From the NCBI GenBank assembly GCA_029974595.1, contig JARKRC010000069.1, positions 62,001-126,000 of the forward strand: a DNA stretch of 64,000 bases, written 5' to 3'. Every line of letters starts with the position of its first letter. Positions within the stretch are counted from its first letter, which is position 1. The position numbers were made by a program, and so were the translations under genes. The notes under the pieces are model-generated. The model made no database searches and had not been told where the DNA came from. It saw nothing but the letters and a program-made list of their open reading frames with translations. Source of the stretch: Ereboglobus sp. Lineage in GTDB: Bacteria > Verrucomicrobiota > Verrucomicrobiia > Opitutales > Opitutaceae. This document shows, piece by piece, positions 53,297 through 61,696 of the stretch.

Positions 53297-53689
53297 ATGA
53301 GCACTCGTGACCACCCCTTTGCCCGCAACATGGACTTGGTGCGTGACATCCTGATCTGGATTGAGCGTGGCGCGCCGCGAGAAGAACAACCATCAGCCGA
53401 CAACGAACTACGGTTCAATCATCACGTGAAGATCATGCGCGATGCAGGCTTTATCGACGCATCCACGATGGACGACGGTTACACTGACACCGGTCTTGCA
53501 GTTCCTGTCCGTGTGGACGTCCATGGTATCACTTGGCAAGGGTACGAGCTTCTTGCCGCAATCCGCAACGACACAATCTGGAACGCTGTGAAATCCAAGA
53601 TGCTTGAGCATGGTCTTCCTATGGTTCTCGATCTTGTTGTATCCGTTGCGCGTGGCTATGCTGCGCAAAATGGTGTCCCCCTAGGTTGA
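53297..53689 (+). CDS. DUF2513 domain protein
   Basis: The protein has 130 residues from ATG 53297; ATG 53330 would also preserve the domain. The opening 'NMDLVRDILIWIERG' and 'LRFNHHVKIMRDAGFIDA' with 'VHGITWQGYELLAAIRND' match the DUF2513 family, a winged-helix-like small protein common in phages and mobile islands. A regulatory role is often presumed. A weak hairpin with a T-run (AAGATT/AATCTT, 53715-53739) follows the stop. Confidence 0.82.
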   Translation: MSTRDHPFARNMDLVRDILIWIERGAPREEQPSADNELRFNHHVKIMRDAGFIDASTMDDGYTDTGLAVPVRVDVHGITWQGYELLAAIRNDTIWNAVKSKMLEHGLPMVLDLVVSVARGYAAQNGVPLG

Positions 53690-53844
53690 AATTTTCTCGC
53701 GTTTAGGTTGCCACAAGATTGCCAAAAATCTTACTTTTTGCTTCCTTTTCTTGCCTGACTCTGCCACAGCTCTCCTGTTATAAAAGATTAATTATCAACG
53801 AAGTCCGTATTACGTAACAACTTAATCAAAGGCACGGCTGAGAG

Positions 53845-53988
53845 TTCTTCGACGAGCAAGTTGACGACGAATCCGCCGAGTTGTCTATGCAGCAACTCAC
53901 TCACGCCAGCCACGGATTCGGCGAGGTTGACCTCTACCTCGGTGACGACAAAAAACTGCACTTCAGCAACGAGGGTGCCATCGCCTAA
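53845..53988 (+). pseudogene. Fragment of a second copy of the 48572-49063 gene
   Basis: Translated here, the frame reads FFDEQVDDESAELSMQQLTH followed by ASHGFGEVDLYLGDDKKLHF and a stop at 53986. It is about 80% identical to the last 48 residues of the protein at 48572-49063. The upstream two thirds of the gene, its start and its leader are absent. The rest of the 556-bp gap (53690-54245) shows no gene. The fragment is a scar of duplication or of replacement of neighbouring cargo. Confidence 0.8.
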
Positions 53989-54245
53989 ATTCAGGGTTGA
54001 TTTAAAATGTGCCACACCTGTTTTACAAATATGTGCCATTTTCTGGCTTTTGCCTAACTAAATGACTGATCATTCCGTGTCCGTCCGAATGATCTCAGCC
54101 AATCTCCGAACGCTGCGGTTGTAGATTACTTCCTGAGAAACTCAAAAGTTACTTTGACACATGAGTTTACACGACGCCGAGATTTGCCATTGCCTAACAG
54201 AAATAAACGTTTACTGCATGTGGCGCACAAAACTAGGTAACCTCT

Positions 54246-56144
54246 ATGGGAAAACCATTTATCAACGAATTAAAGCATCTACCAAGTAGCCTTAAATGGG
54301 GCGGTGAAGTTGGCATAAGCCTTCTTGCTAAGTTCGTCGCATGGACTAAAGGGAATCCACTGATCACTGTTGGTGCAGGCGGTTCATTCACGGTTGCTGA
54401 ATTTACTCGATTATTGCACGAAGAACGTGGTGGCATCGGACTTTCGCATACTCCGCTTTCTTTCATTCAATCGAAGACAAACATTCGGGATAGCTATGTC
54501 GTTATCTTTACTGCTAGTGGTAACAACCGCGATGTGCTCGCAACTTATGATGCGGCGGTACAACGTGAACCCCAAGGCATCCTGATTGTTTGTGGGAAAA
54601 AACAATCTAAGGTCGAGGTCAAAGCTCGTGCCTCCGAACGAACAACTATTTTTGCGCATGCGTTTCCTGCGGGACGGGACGGTTATCTTGCGACAAATTC
54701 TCTGGTTGTATTTTCAATCCTTATGCTTCGTGCGTTTGGTCATCCGACGCCAACTGTTGAGCTAGTAACGAATCTTTCCGAGCGCGCGCAACAACGGTGG
54801 AAAGAAACAACGCTGCTGCCTACCGGGGCATCATATTACCTTGCATTGTTCGGAGGGTGGGGGCGTCCAGCAGCAATTGACTTTGAGTCGAAGTTCAGCG
54901 AAGCAGGGCTTGGTGGCGTAATGCTGACTGATTACCGACACTTTGCTCACGGCCGTCACAACTGGATCGATAAACGGGGCGAACAATCAATTATAATAGC
55001 GTTTTTTACTCCCGATTCGAGCGACCTCGCCAAGCGAACACTCGCGTTGCTGCCACCTTCTACGCGCATAATTAAATTTGAGACTCATGATAGCGGACCT
55101 ATTGGGGCACTAGAGTTGTTGTTAGATGTATTTCAGTTTACATTATATGTAGGCCAGAAGGTTGGCATTGATCCCGGTCGACCGCGCGTCCCCAGTTATG
55201 GTGGTAAGATATACCACTTGGGCCCGATGCTCAGCAATAAACGGTCTCCGCGTGCTGCAGCACTTTCAGCCATTAATCGTAAACTTGTCGCCAGAGGTAC
55301 GCTAGGAAATCAAACGGATGAAATTGCGCTGTCCAAGGCTCGCAATGCTTACATAGAGAAACTTGCGGGCACACGTTTTGGTGCACTCGTCACAGATTTT
55401 GATGGAACTGTGGTTTCGCCTGGTGCTGGACCTAACGGAGGCCTTTCAGAGCCCGTTACAGCTTTTTTTGAAAAATTGTTGCGTGCTGGTGTACAACTCT
55501 ACTTCGCAACTGGTCGCGGGGACTCCATTTATGCCATCGTAGCTGCTTCTATTAATCGCAGATATCATTCTCAGATATTTATTTCTTACTATAATGGTAG
55601 TGTAACTGCCCCGCTCACCAAAGCTCCACCGAAATCCCAAGATGGTCCGTATCATGCTGAGTTTGAAAAAATGCTCAAGCGACTCCGTCGTGAACCACTG
55701 CTCGCCAACGTGACAAATCTGGAGAACAAAAACTTTCAGATCACAGCAAAGGCATCCACTCAATTAGAGTTCTCTGCGATTTCTATCATCATTCGTGAAC
55801 TTATCGCACAGGAATCAAACGATAAATATAAAGTTGTGCAATCTAGCCATTCGCTTGATATTATACCGCTTTCTGCTTCCAAGATGACCTGTGTAAAACT
55901 GGCGAAAGATCGTCTTGCTCACGAATTTGATGTGCTTACAATTGGAGATCGTGGCGCACTATTCGGCAACGATTATGAACTCTTGGCCCATCCATTTTCC
56001 CTGAGTGTCGATTCAGTATCCACGGATATGCATAGCTGTTGGAATTTACTACCTCCGGGGTGCCGAAACGTAGCAGGGCTAGTGCATTACTCAAGATCGG
56101 TTGCTTGCAAGGCAAACAGCTTCACTTTGACTTTACCTGTTTAA
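54246..56144 (+). CDS. SIS-domain/HAD-phosphatase fusion protein
   Basis: This is a 632-residue protein. The N-terminal 330 residues form two SIS (sugar isomerase) lobes: 'ITVGAGGSFTVAEF' and 'YVVIFTASGNNRDVLATYDA' in the first, 'FESKFSEAGLGGVML' and 'DYRHFAHGRHNW' in the second, the arrangement of GlmS/AgaS-like phosphosugar-binding proteins. From residue 380 there is a Cof-type HAD phosphatase with motif I 'VTDFDGTVV' (nucleophile D384, acid/base D386), motif II 'YFATGRGDS', and motif IV 'LTIGDRGALFGNDYELL'. It is the first gene of a five-gene operon and starts 51 bp before the next. It probably binds, isomerises or dephosphorylates a sugar phosphate. The fusion is unusual. Confidence 0.85.
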   Translation: MGKPFINELKHLPSSLKWGGEVGISLLAKFVAWTKGNPLITVGAGGSFTVAEFTRLLHEERGGIGLSHTPLSFIQSKTNIRDSYVVIFTASGNNRDVLATYDAAVQREPQGILIVCGKKQSKVEVKARASERTTIFAHAFPAGRDGYLATNSLVVFSILMLRAFGHPTPTVELVTNLSERAQQRWKETTLLPTGASYYLALFGGWGRPAAIDFESKFSEAGLGGVMLTDYRHFAHGRHNWIDKRGEQSIIIAFFTPDSSDLAKRTLALLPPSTRIIKFETHDSGPIGALELLLDVFQFTLYVGQKVGIDPGRPRVPSYGGKIYHLGPMLSNKRSPRAAALSAINRKLVARGTLGNQTDEIALSKARNAYIEKLAGTRFGALVTDFDGTVVSPGAGPNGGLSEPVTAFFEKLLRAGVQLYFATGRGDSIYAIVAASINRRYHSQIFISYYNGSVTAPLTKAPPKSQDGPYHAEFEKMLKRLRREPLLANVTNLENKNFQITAKASTQLEFSAISIIIRELIAQESNDKYKVVQSSHSLDIIPLSASKMTCVKLAKDRLAHEFDVLTIGDRGALFGNDYELLAHPFSLSVDSVSTDMHSCWNLLPPGCRNVAGLVHYSRSVACKANSFTLTLPV

Positions 56145-56195
56145 TAAATAATTATTTCACGATATAAAATATTATTTTCCGTTACCCTTAACTAA

Positions 56196-57323
56196 ATGAA
56201 AGAACAGTTAGCAGAGCGCTTACTAGCGCGCGTAATGAATTGGGATGCTGAGCGTGTCGCCAAAGAACGTCCGGTGCTTCAATCACTCGCGGCATACAAA
56301 TACGATGAGTACCAGAGATTCTCTCCCGGTCAGCGTTTTATCGAAAGCCTAGCTCTTTGGCTTTATGACTTTAAAACAACTGACCATCAAGAAACCGCTT
56401 ACGAATTCGTACGCAAACGTCTCATCTTCTTTTCTGCCGCTGAAATTCAGCATCTAGTAAGTATTGCATATCCCGACCACATTCGCCCTTTATTATTACA
56501 ACGTGCGGCACAAGAACTCGATCTCGACCCTTACCATGTAGGTAAAGTCATCGCGAGTAACTCCTTTCGAGTGCTCCAACGATCTACTTTATTTTTAGGT
56601 CTCAGCGATGGTGCTCGCACGGATATATTTCGTCGGTCCAACGAAGAGTACTTAAGTCATGAGCAGATATTGCAAAATTACGAAATCAAAGCCGAACGTG
56701 TCATGAAATTGTTAGAGAAGCTTAGGAAGGATTTGCGCAAAATTGCTTCTGCAGCTCAAGACGTGAGTGCTGCGACATTTAATACCATTGTGCTAATGGA
56801 CGATTTCTCGGCTAGCGGTACAAGCTATCTTCGATTCAAAGATGAAAAATCGAAGGATTTCAAAGATGAAAACTTGGAAGGAAAACTTTTTGAATTTTAT
56901 CGGGACATCAACGCCCCAGGGTCTCCTTTTGCGCAATTGATAAACTCAACGACAAAGATTTATTTAATTCTATATATCGCAACGAATCAAGCTATTGATT
57001 ATTTGAAAGATTTTTTGACCAAGCACTGGGGCGATAAAGGCATCCGATTTGAGATATTGGCTGTTCATCCCCTTTTTCCATCAATCAAAATTGCCCCAAC
57101 TGATCCTCTTGCGCCTTTGCTCGAATATTATTACGACAAAGAAACACTAGAAGACGAGCACACTAGCAAGGGTCTGCATGGTGTCAAATATGGGTACGCA
57201 GCCTGTGGCTTACCTGTAGTGTTGACACACAACACGCCGAATAATTCAATCTATCCTATCTGGGCACGTTCCCCAAAATTACGCGCCTTGTTTCCCCGTA
57301 TTAGCCGTCACAAAAGATCATGA
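56196..57323 (+). CDS. Phosphoribosyltransferase-like protein
   Basis: This is a 375-residue protein. The strongest feature is the PRPP-binding loop 'IVLMDDFSASGTSYLRF' with D202/D203, the phosphoribosyltransferase signature. The N-terminal 130 residues are helical ('SPGQRFIESLALWLYDFKTT', 'IQHLVSIAYPDHIRPLLLQR'), and the C-terminal part carries 'HGVKYGYAACGLPVVLTHNT', a plausible hood or substrate region. It resembles the PRTase-like proteins that comparative genomics has placed in prokaryotic conflict systems. Its stop overlaps the next gene's start by ATGA, so both products should be made together. The substrate is unknown. Confidence 0.82.
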   Translation: MKEQLAERLLARVMNWDAERVAKERPVLQSLAAYKYDEYQRFSPGQRFIESLALWLYDFKTTDHQETAYEFVRKRLIFFSAAEIQHLVSIAYPDHIRPLLLQRAAQELDLDPYHVGKVIASNSFRVLQRSTLFLGLSDGARTDIFRRSNEEYLSHEQILQNYEIKAERVMKLLEKLRKDLRKIASAAQDVSAATFNTIVLMDDFSASGTSYLRFKDEKSKDFKDENLEGKLFEFYRDINAPGSPFAQLINSTTKIYLILYIATNQAIDYLKDFLTKHWGDKGIRFEILAVHPLFPSIKIAPTDPLAPLLEYYYDKETLEDEHTSKGLHGVKYGYAACGLPVVLTHNTPNNSIYPIWARSPKLRALFPRISRHKRS

Positions 57324-59233
57324 GGGACCACCGCAATCCATTTCTTCTTCAAGCCTCAGAGCATATCGAAACGGATCTTACATTTCTACGCTTATTCGGT
57401 CCGGGCACTTTAGATATGCTGAAAATGGACCAAGCCCTCACTACTAAAATATTTTTTAGTGCACCAGGTGGAGGGAAAACTTCATTACTTCGTTTATTTA
57501 CTCCCGGTCCTTTATTAGAATTACACAGACATCGGAATGTAGAGGACTGCAAAGAATTATTCGAAAAAATGAAAGGCCTGCTTGCCCTTGATGATGATGG
57601 GCCTCGAGTGCTTGGCGTTGCCCTCTCGTGTGATCGAGGCTATGCTAATCTCGGCGATATTGGATTAGATGCTGTCAAGCAAAGCCGACTTCTTTTTGCT
57701 CTGCTAGATGCAAGAATTCTCCTTGCCACGGTTCGCTATACACTAGCACTCAAACGACTGGGACCTGATGATGATTGCGAGAGATTAAAATTTTTGCGCC
57801 CACCCACACCTCTCGATTTGCCTGGGTTAGAGCTACCTTGTAATGGCGAAGAACTACGCCAATGGGCTCGTCGTAGAGAAGAGGAAATTTGCGCTACTCT
57901 CGATAGTTTTAGCCCCGAAGATACCACTGTAAGTGGCAGTGAGGGATTACAATCGCTGGAACTTCTCAAGCCTTGCTACGTGCATTTTGATGGGCAGCCA
58001 GTAGCCGAGCAAATTCTCATAATGCTCGATGATGTCCAACGCCTCACTACGCGCCAACAACAACGTTTGATTCAATTCATTATAGACAAGCGCAGTTCAA
58101 CACCAGTTTGGATTGCTGAACGGTTCGAAGCACTCAGTCATGCTGAAATTTTGGGTACTGGCACCATTCACGGGAGAGATTGCCAGCCCATTCTACTAGA
58201 AAACTACTGGCGCGGCGCGCAAAAACGTTTTGAAAATGTCATTATCAATATTGCTGATAGGCGAGTACAGGATTCAAGATCCATCGAACTGTCGCATTTT
58301 GAAACATGTCTAGAAGATTCGCTAAATGGGCCAGAATGGCGGGGCAAATTTGATGAAATCCTCAGGATACTACAAAAGCGAGTTAAAGAACGTGCCTCGC
58401 AAACCAATCTTTTTGCCACGTGGCTTAGGGAGTATGAAAATCTTGACGGATCTCCACGTGAGCGAGCCATTGCTTGGCGATCATTGGAAATTTTAATAGA
58501 ACGCGAATTGCGCCGTAAACAAACCTCTTTTGGTTTCGAACTGGAAGCAGAAGCTCTCTCGGATAAAACAGATGCCTCTTTGGGGGCTGCTGCAGATCTG
58601 TTTCTCGCAAATGAATTCAAACTCCCATATTATTATGGGGCGTCCACTCTCGCTAAATTATCATCATTTAACATTCATCAATTTCTGCAAATCGCCGCCG
58701 AACTTTTTGAAGAGACCGTTTCCGCCAACGTAATTGGGCAGTCCGCTGCATTGTCAGTCGTTCGGCAAGAAACTATTTTAAACCGCGTCTCCAGTAAATG
58801 GTGGACGCAAATTACAGAACGGGTGACCCATTCCCACCGCGTCAAGAATCTATTGGAGTCAATCGGAACATTTTCGCGCTGGTATACTAACAGACCAACT
58901 GCTCCGAATGACCCTGGTGTCAATGCCATAGCTATTTTGATGTCAGACCGAGATCAGTTGCTTGATCCCGCATGGCTCAAATCAAGACCCAATCACCGGA
59001 TACTCGCAGAGGTTATCGCATCGGCATTGGCGCATAACTATCTCGACGCACAACCAAACTATAAATGCAAGGGGCAACTATGGCTCGTTCTCAATTTAAA
59101 TCGTCTGCTTTGTGTACGATACCGCCTGCCTCTCGGCTATGGCTTATTTAAAGAACAGCGCTTAGACGAATTGATAAAATGGATGGATAAGGTTTTCGAA
59201 CCCAAACGTGTAACTGGGGAGGAATTGCTATGA
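57320..59233 (+). CDS. ORC/CDC6-like AAA+ ATPase
   Basis: This is a 637-residue protein with Walker A 'FFSAPGGGKTSLLRLF' (about 47-62) and Walker B 'QILIMLDDVQRLTTRQQQRL' (about 233-252). These are followed by sensor-like 'TPVWIAERFEALSHAEILGT' and a long helical C-terminal half. The order and spacing match the ORC-CDC6-type STAND/AAA+ proteins seen beside phosphoribosyltransferase-like genes in defence loci. It overlaps its neighbours on both sides by ATGA and is probably the sensor or switch of the system. That role is inferred from the family and position only. Confidence 0.85.
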   Translation: MRDHRNPFLLQASEHIETDLTFLRLFGPGTLDMLKMDQALTTKIFFSAPGGGKTSLLRLFTPGPLLELHRHRNVEDCKELFEKMKGLLALDDDGPRVLGVALSCDRGYANLGDIGLDAVKQSRLLFALLDARILLATVRYTLALKRLGPDDDCERLKFLRPPTPLDLPGLELPCNGEELRQWARRREEEICATLDSFSPEDTTVSGSEGLQSLELLKPCYVHFDGQPVAEQILIMLDDVQRLTTRQQQRLIQFIIDKRSSTPVWIAERFEALSHAEILGTGTIHGRDCQPILLENYWRGAQKRFENVIINIADRRVQDSRSIELSHFETCLEDSLNGPEWRGKFDEILRILQKRVKERASQTNLFATWLREYENLDGSPRERAIAWRSLEILIERELRRKQTSFGFELEAEALSDKTDASLGAAADLFLANEFKLPYYYGASTLAKLSSFNIHQFLQIAAELFEETVSANVIGQSAALSVVRQETILNRVSSKWWTQITERVTHSHRVKNLLESIGTFSRWYTNRPTAPNDPGVNAIAILMSDRDQLLDPAWLKSRPNHRILAEVIASALAHNYLDAQPNYKCKGQLWLVLNLNRLLCVRYRLPLGYGLFKEQRLDELIKWMDKVFEPKRVTGEELL

Positions 59234-60402
59234 ACCAACCAAATCGTTGGAATCACTATGTTTTAGAAAGAGGGATCGGGCTCCAACGCTTTTGGGCACA
59301 CCACCTCTCCAAGGCTCCTCGACGGCTTTTGTTCATTCTTGCTAAAGGGTTTGATCCCCGAATGTGCTTAGGCTTGGAAACTATATTGACACTTCAGCCT
59401 CAAATTAATTGCGATGTATCGTTGATTGAATTCGACGAGGGGCCGACTTCTGCATCTTGGGATCATCAAAAATTAATTGATAAAAATGTAGCTCGGCTTA
59501 CTGAGTTAATGGAAAAACGCGGACAAATCCGCCGACTGCCGCTCGAGGTGCGATCACAAGATGGTCGACGTGTGGCATCTAGTAGCGCGGTCAACCTATT
59601 TCGCAAAAAAGCAGACTTAGGTGAATATACGGATATCGTCCTCGATATCAGCTCGGCACCTAGAGGTGTTTATCTTCCGTTAATTGCCAAAATCCTTTAC
59701 CTACTCGACAATAATCACTCTCCTTCTGGTCAACCCATAATTAATTTTCACCTATTAGCATGGGAAGATGTTGAACTTGATACTCGTATTAAGGATAATG
59801 GTGTTGAAGAACGAGCTGATTACCTCAATCCATTTCGCGGGGGTATGGATCGTGAAGCGACTGCTAGCCAACCACGAGTTTGGATACCATTGCTGGGCGA
59901 ATCGCACCGTGTGCAACTTGAGCGAATTTACGTACATGTAAATCCAGACGAAATATGCCCCGTATTACCGTCACCCGCTCGTAATCCGCGGCGAGCTGAT
60001 AATCTCGTAATCGATTATCATGATTTACTTTTCGACAGTTGGGGTATCGATCCTAAAAATTTTATTTACGCCTCAGAACAAAACCCATTCGAAGTATATC
60101 GTCAAGTTGTGAGAGCAATTTGCGCGTACCGTGACTCGTTTGCTCCGCTTGGAGGTGCTAAATTTGTTATTTCGGCCTTATCGTCTAAACTCCTATCAAT
60201 TGGAGCACTTTTAGTTGCCTATGATTTTAAGTCGCATGATTTTGATGTGGGCATAGCACATGTTGATTGTAATGGCTACAGCTTTACGGCACCAGATGCG
60301 CCAGCTGCCGGGGAACTCTTTGGCCTGTGGCTTTCTGGCGAATGGGAGGCACACGCTGTGCTAACAGCCATCGAAAATGAACCGTCCTCTCTCAAGGAAT
60401 AG
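59230..60402 (+). CDS. Unknown protein of the five-gene system, two Rossmann-like halves
   Basis: This is a 390-residue protein whose start overlaps the ATPase gene by ATGA. I recognise no family. The pattern suggests two alpha/beta halves. The first has 'RLLFILAKGFDPRMCLGLE' and 'YTDIVLDISSAPRGVYLPLI'. The second has 'DNLVIDYHDLLFDSWGI' and 'AKFVISALSSKLLSIGALLV'. Small and acidic residues at strand ends (DISSAPRG, SALSSK) could bind a nucleotide or phosphosugar. It might be a ligand sensor working with the ATPase. There is no membrane segment or signal peptide. Confidence 0.75.
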   Translation: MNQPNRWNHYVLERGIGLQRFWAHHLSKAPRRLLFILAKGFDPRMCLGLETILTLQPQINCDVSLIEFDEGPTSASWDHQKLIDKNVARLTELMEKRGQIRRLPLEVRSQDGRRVASSSAVNLFRKKADLGEYTDIVLDISSAPRGVYLPLIAKILYLLDNNHSPSGQPIINFHLLAWEDVELDTRIKDNGVEERADYLNPFRGGMDREATASQPRVWIPLLGESHRVQLERIYVHVNPDEICPVLPSPARNPRRADNLVIDYHDLLFDSWGIDPKNFIYASEQNPFEVYRQVVRAICAYRDSFAPLGGAKFVISALSSKLLSIGALLVAYDFKSHDFDVGIAHVDCNGYSFTAPDAPAAGELFGLWLSGEWEAHAVLTAIENEPSSLKE

Positions 60403-60463
60403 GCTCGACTGGTTTGTTGATTTTTAGAAAAAAAGCAGCAAGTTTTTCCCTCCAGTTGTCATT

Positions 60464-61474
60464 ATGCCTGTCCTCACTCCTAGTCCCGCTCAAAAACATT
60501 CTAAGAAATCAGCACCGATTTCAGTCGGAGCAGGGTTTTTGGCATTGGATTGGCTTTTGGTGGGGAAAAATCCAGTTCGTTCAACAAAACGGTCCGCAGG
60601 AGGATCTTTTGGAAATGTGATGGCAATCCTCGCCTACATGGGCTGGAACTCATTCCCTGTAGCTAGGTTAGGAACTGATACCTACGCTAAAAGCCTGCTT
60701 GAAGATTTACTGGAATTCAAGGTGAAGACTGACTTTATCCAAAGGGAGGGCAAAGGAACGACTCCCGTTATCATTGTACGAGTGGACGAAGCTCCCGATG
60801 GCAGCCAGCGCTCTCGTTTTGAATGGCGTCACCCGACCTCTGGCGAACGCTTACCTTCGCATCGCCCCTATCCCCGTTTTCTAGCGCAGAGCATCGCTGA
60901 GGATCTGCCCGAGGCCAATGTCTTTTATTTTGACCGTGCCGAACCTGGATCATTGTGGCTTGCGACAGAAATGAGGCAGAAAGGCGCAGTGGTTTTCTTT
61001 GAGCCTTCGTCGTACAAAAACGAAAAAATATTCACGGCATGTATGGCCGTTTCAGATATCGTCAAGTATTCGGCTGAGCGCATCCTTGAACCACCAGTTA
61101 CTCCCAATTGCCCGTCACCACGGCTTGAAATCCAAACTTTAGGAGTCCGCGGTCTTCGATTTCGCTTGAAAGAAGGTCAAAGCAAGCCAAGGCCTTGGCG
61201 TCATCTCCCTGCATTTTCCGCTTCCAGCATCAAGGACACGACGGGATGCGGTGATTGGTGCAGTGCAGGTTTGATACACCAATTAGGGAACACCTCCCAT
61301 GCCGAGTTTCGCCACTTAGATGAAGCATCCATCATTGATGGGTTACGTTTTGGACAGGCTCTTGCGGCAATAAACTGCCGTTTCGAGGGTGCGCGTGGGC
61401 CGATGTACGCCATTAATCGCTCGGAGCTATTGGTTGAAGCAAAAAAAATCCTTCAATGTAATCCTTACAGCTAA
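60464..61474 (+). CDS. PfkB-family carbohydrate/nucleoside kinase
   Basis: This is a 336-residue protein. The family's two signatures are present: an N-terminal sugar-binding region 'GAGFLALDWLL' with 'SAGGSFGNVMAILAYMGWNS' and 'VARLGTDTYAKSLLEDLLEF', and the C-terminal catalytic block 'IKDTTGCGDWCSAGLIHQLG'. In this block the usual GAGD is GCGD and the second aspartate is the catalytic base. Such kinases phosphorylate ribose, fructose derivatives or nucleosides. It lies 61 bp after the unknown gene on the same strand and is the last gene of the five-gene operon. With the SIS-HAD and PRTase-like proteins it suggests handling of a ribosyl or nucleoside phosphate. Confidence 0.88.
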   Translation: MPVLTPSPAQKHSKKSAPISVGAGFLALDWLLVGKNPVRSTKRSAGGSFGNVMAILAYMGWNSFPVARLGTDTYAKSLLEDLLEFKVKTDFIQREGKGTTPVIIVRVDEAPDGSQRSRFEWRHPTSGERLPSHRPYPRFLAQSIAEDLPEANVFYFDRAEPGSLWLATEMRQKGAVVFFEPSSYKNEKIFTACMAVSDIVKYSAERILEPPVTPNCPSPRLEIQTLGVRGLRFRLKEGQSKPRPWRHLPAFSASSIKDTTGCGDWCSAGLIHQLGNTSHAEFRHLDEASIIDGLRFGQALAAINCRFEGARGPMYAINRSELLVEAKKILQCNPYS

Positions 61475-61485
61475 CACATTGGAGC

Positions 61486-61596
61486 CGTGCCCTATCGCGC
61501 CATTGTATCACGACTGTGCAATGTGTTCTCGGCTTCGACAAGGCTCGCCTCCGCTCCACATTGACAGCCGTGCTTTTCGGCGACTATGGGGCCACG
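61486..61596 (+). ncRNA. Structured element D, relative of the leader hairpins
   Basis: The inner stem CAATGTG (61519-61525) pairs with CACATTG (61557-61563), extended by CTGT/ACAG. The loop TTCTCGGCTTCGACAAGGCT is nearly identical to that of leader B. Outer pairings CGTG/CACG close it at 61486-61596. It begins 12 bp after the stop of the PfkB gene and lies between that gene and the convergent AbiEii-type gene, so it can act as a 3' end. Compared with element E, the stem has changed CAAGGT/ACCTTG to CAATGT/ACATTG while staying paired. Confidence 0.7.
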
Positions 61597-61696
61597 ATTG
61601 AAGAAAACCTCATGCGAGAGGTGTTATCTTTGTCTGTTTTGCAGCGTTTGTCGTCCTGCTTGCGCGTACCCGCCATCGACACGCCTACACGCTTCG

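Noticed and set aside
50327-61596. Hairpins D and E as integron attC sites
   Set aside because: They lack the RYYYAAC/GTTRRRY core boxes and no integron integrase is present; they resemble the 5' leaders more closely.
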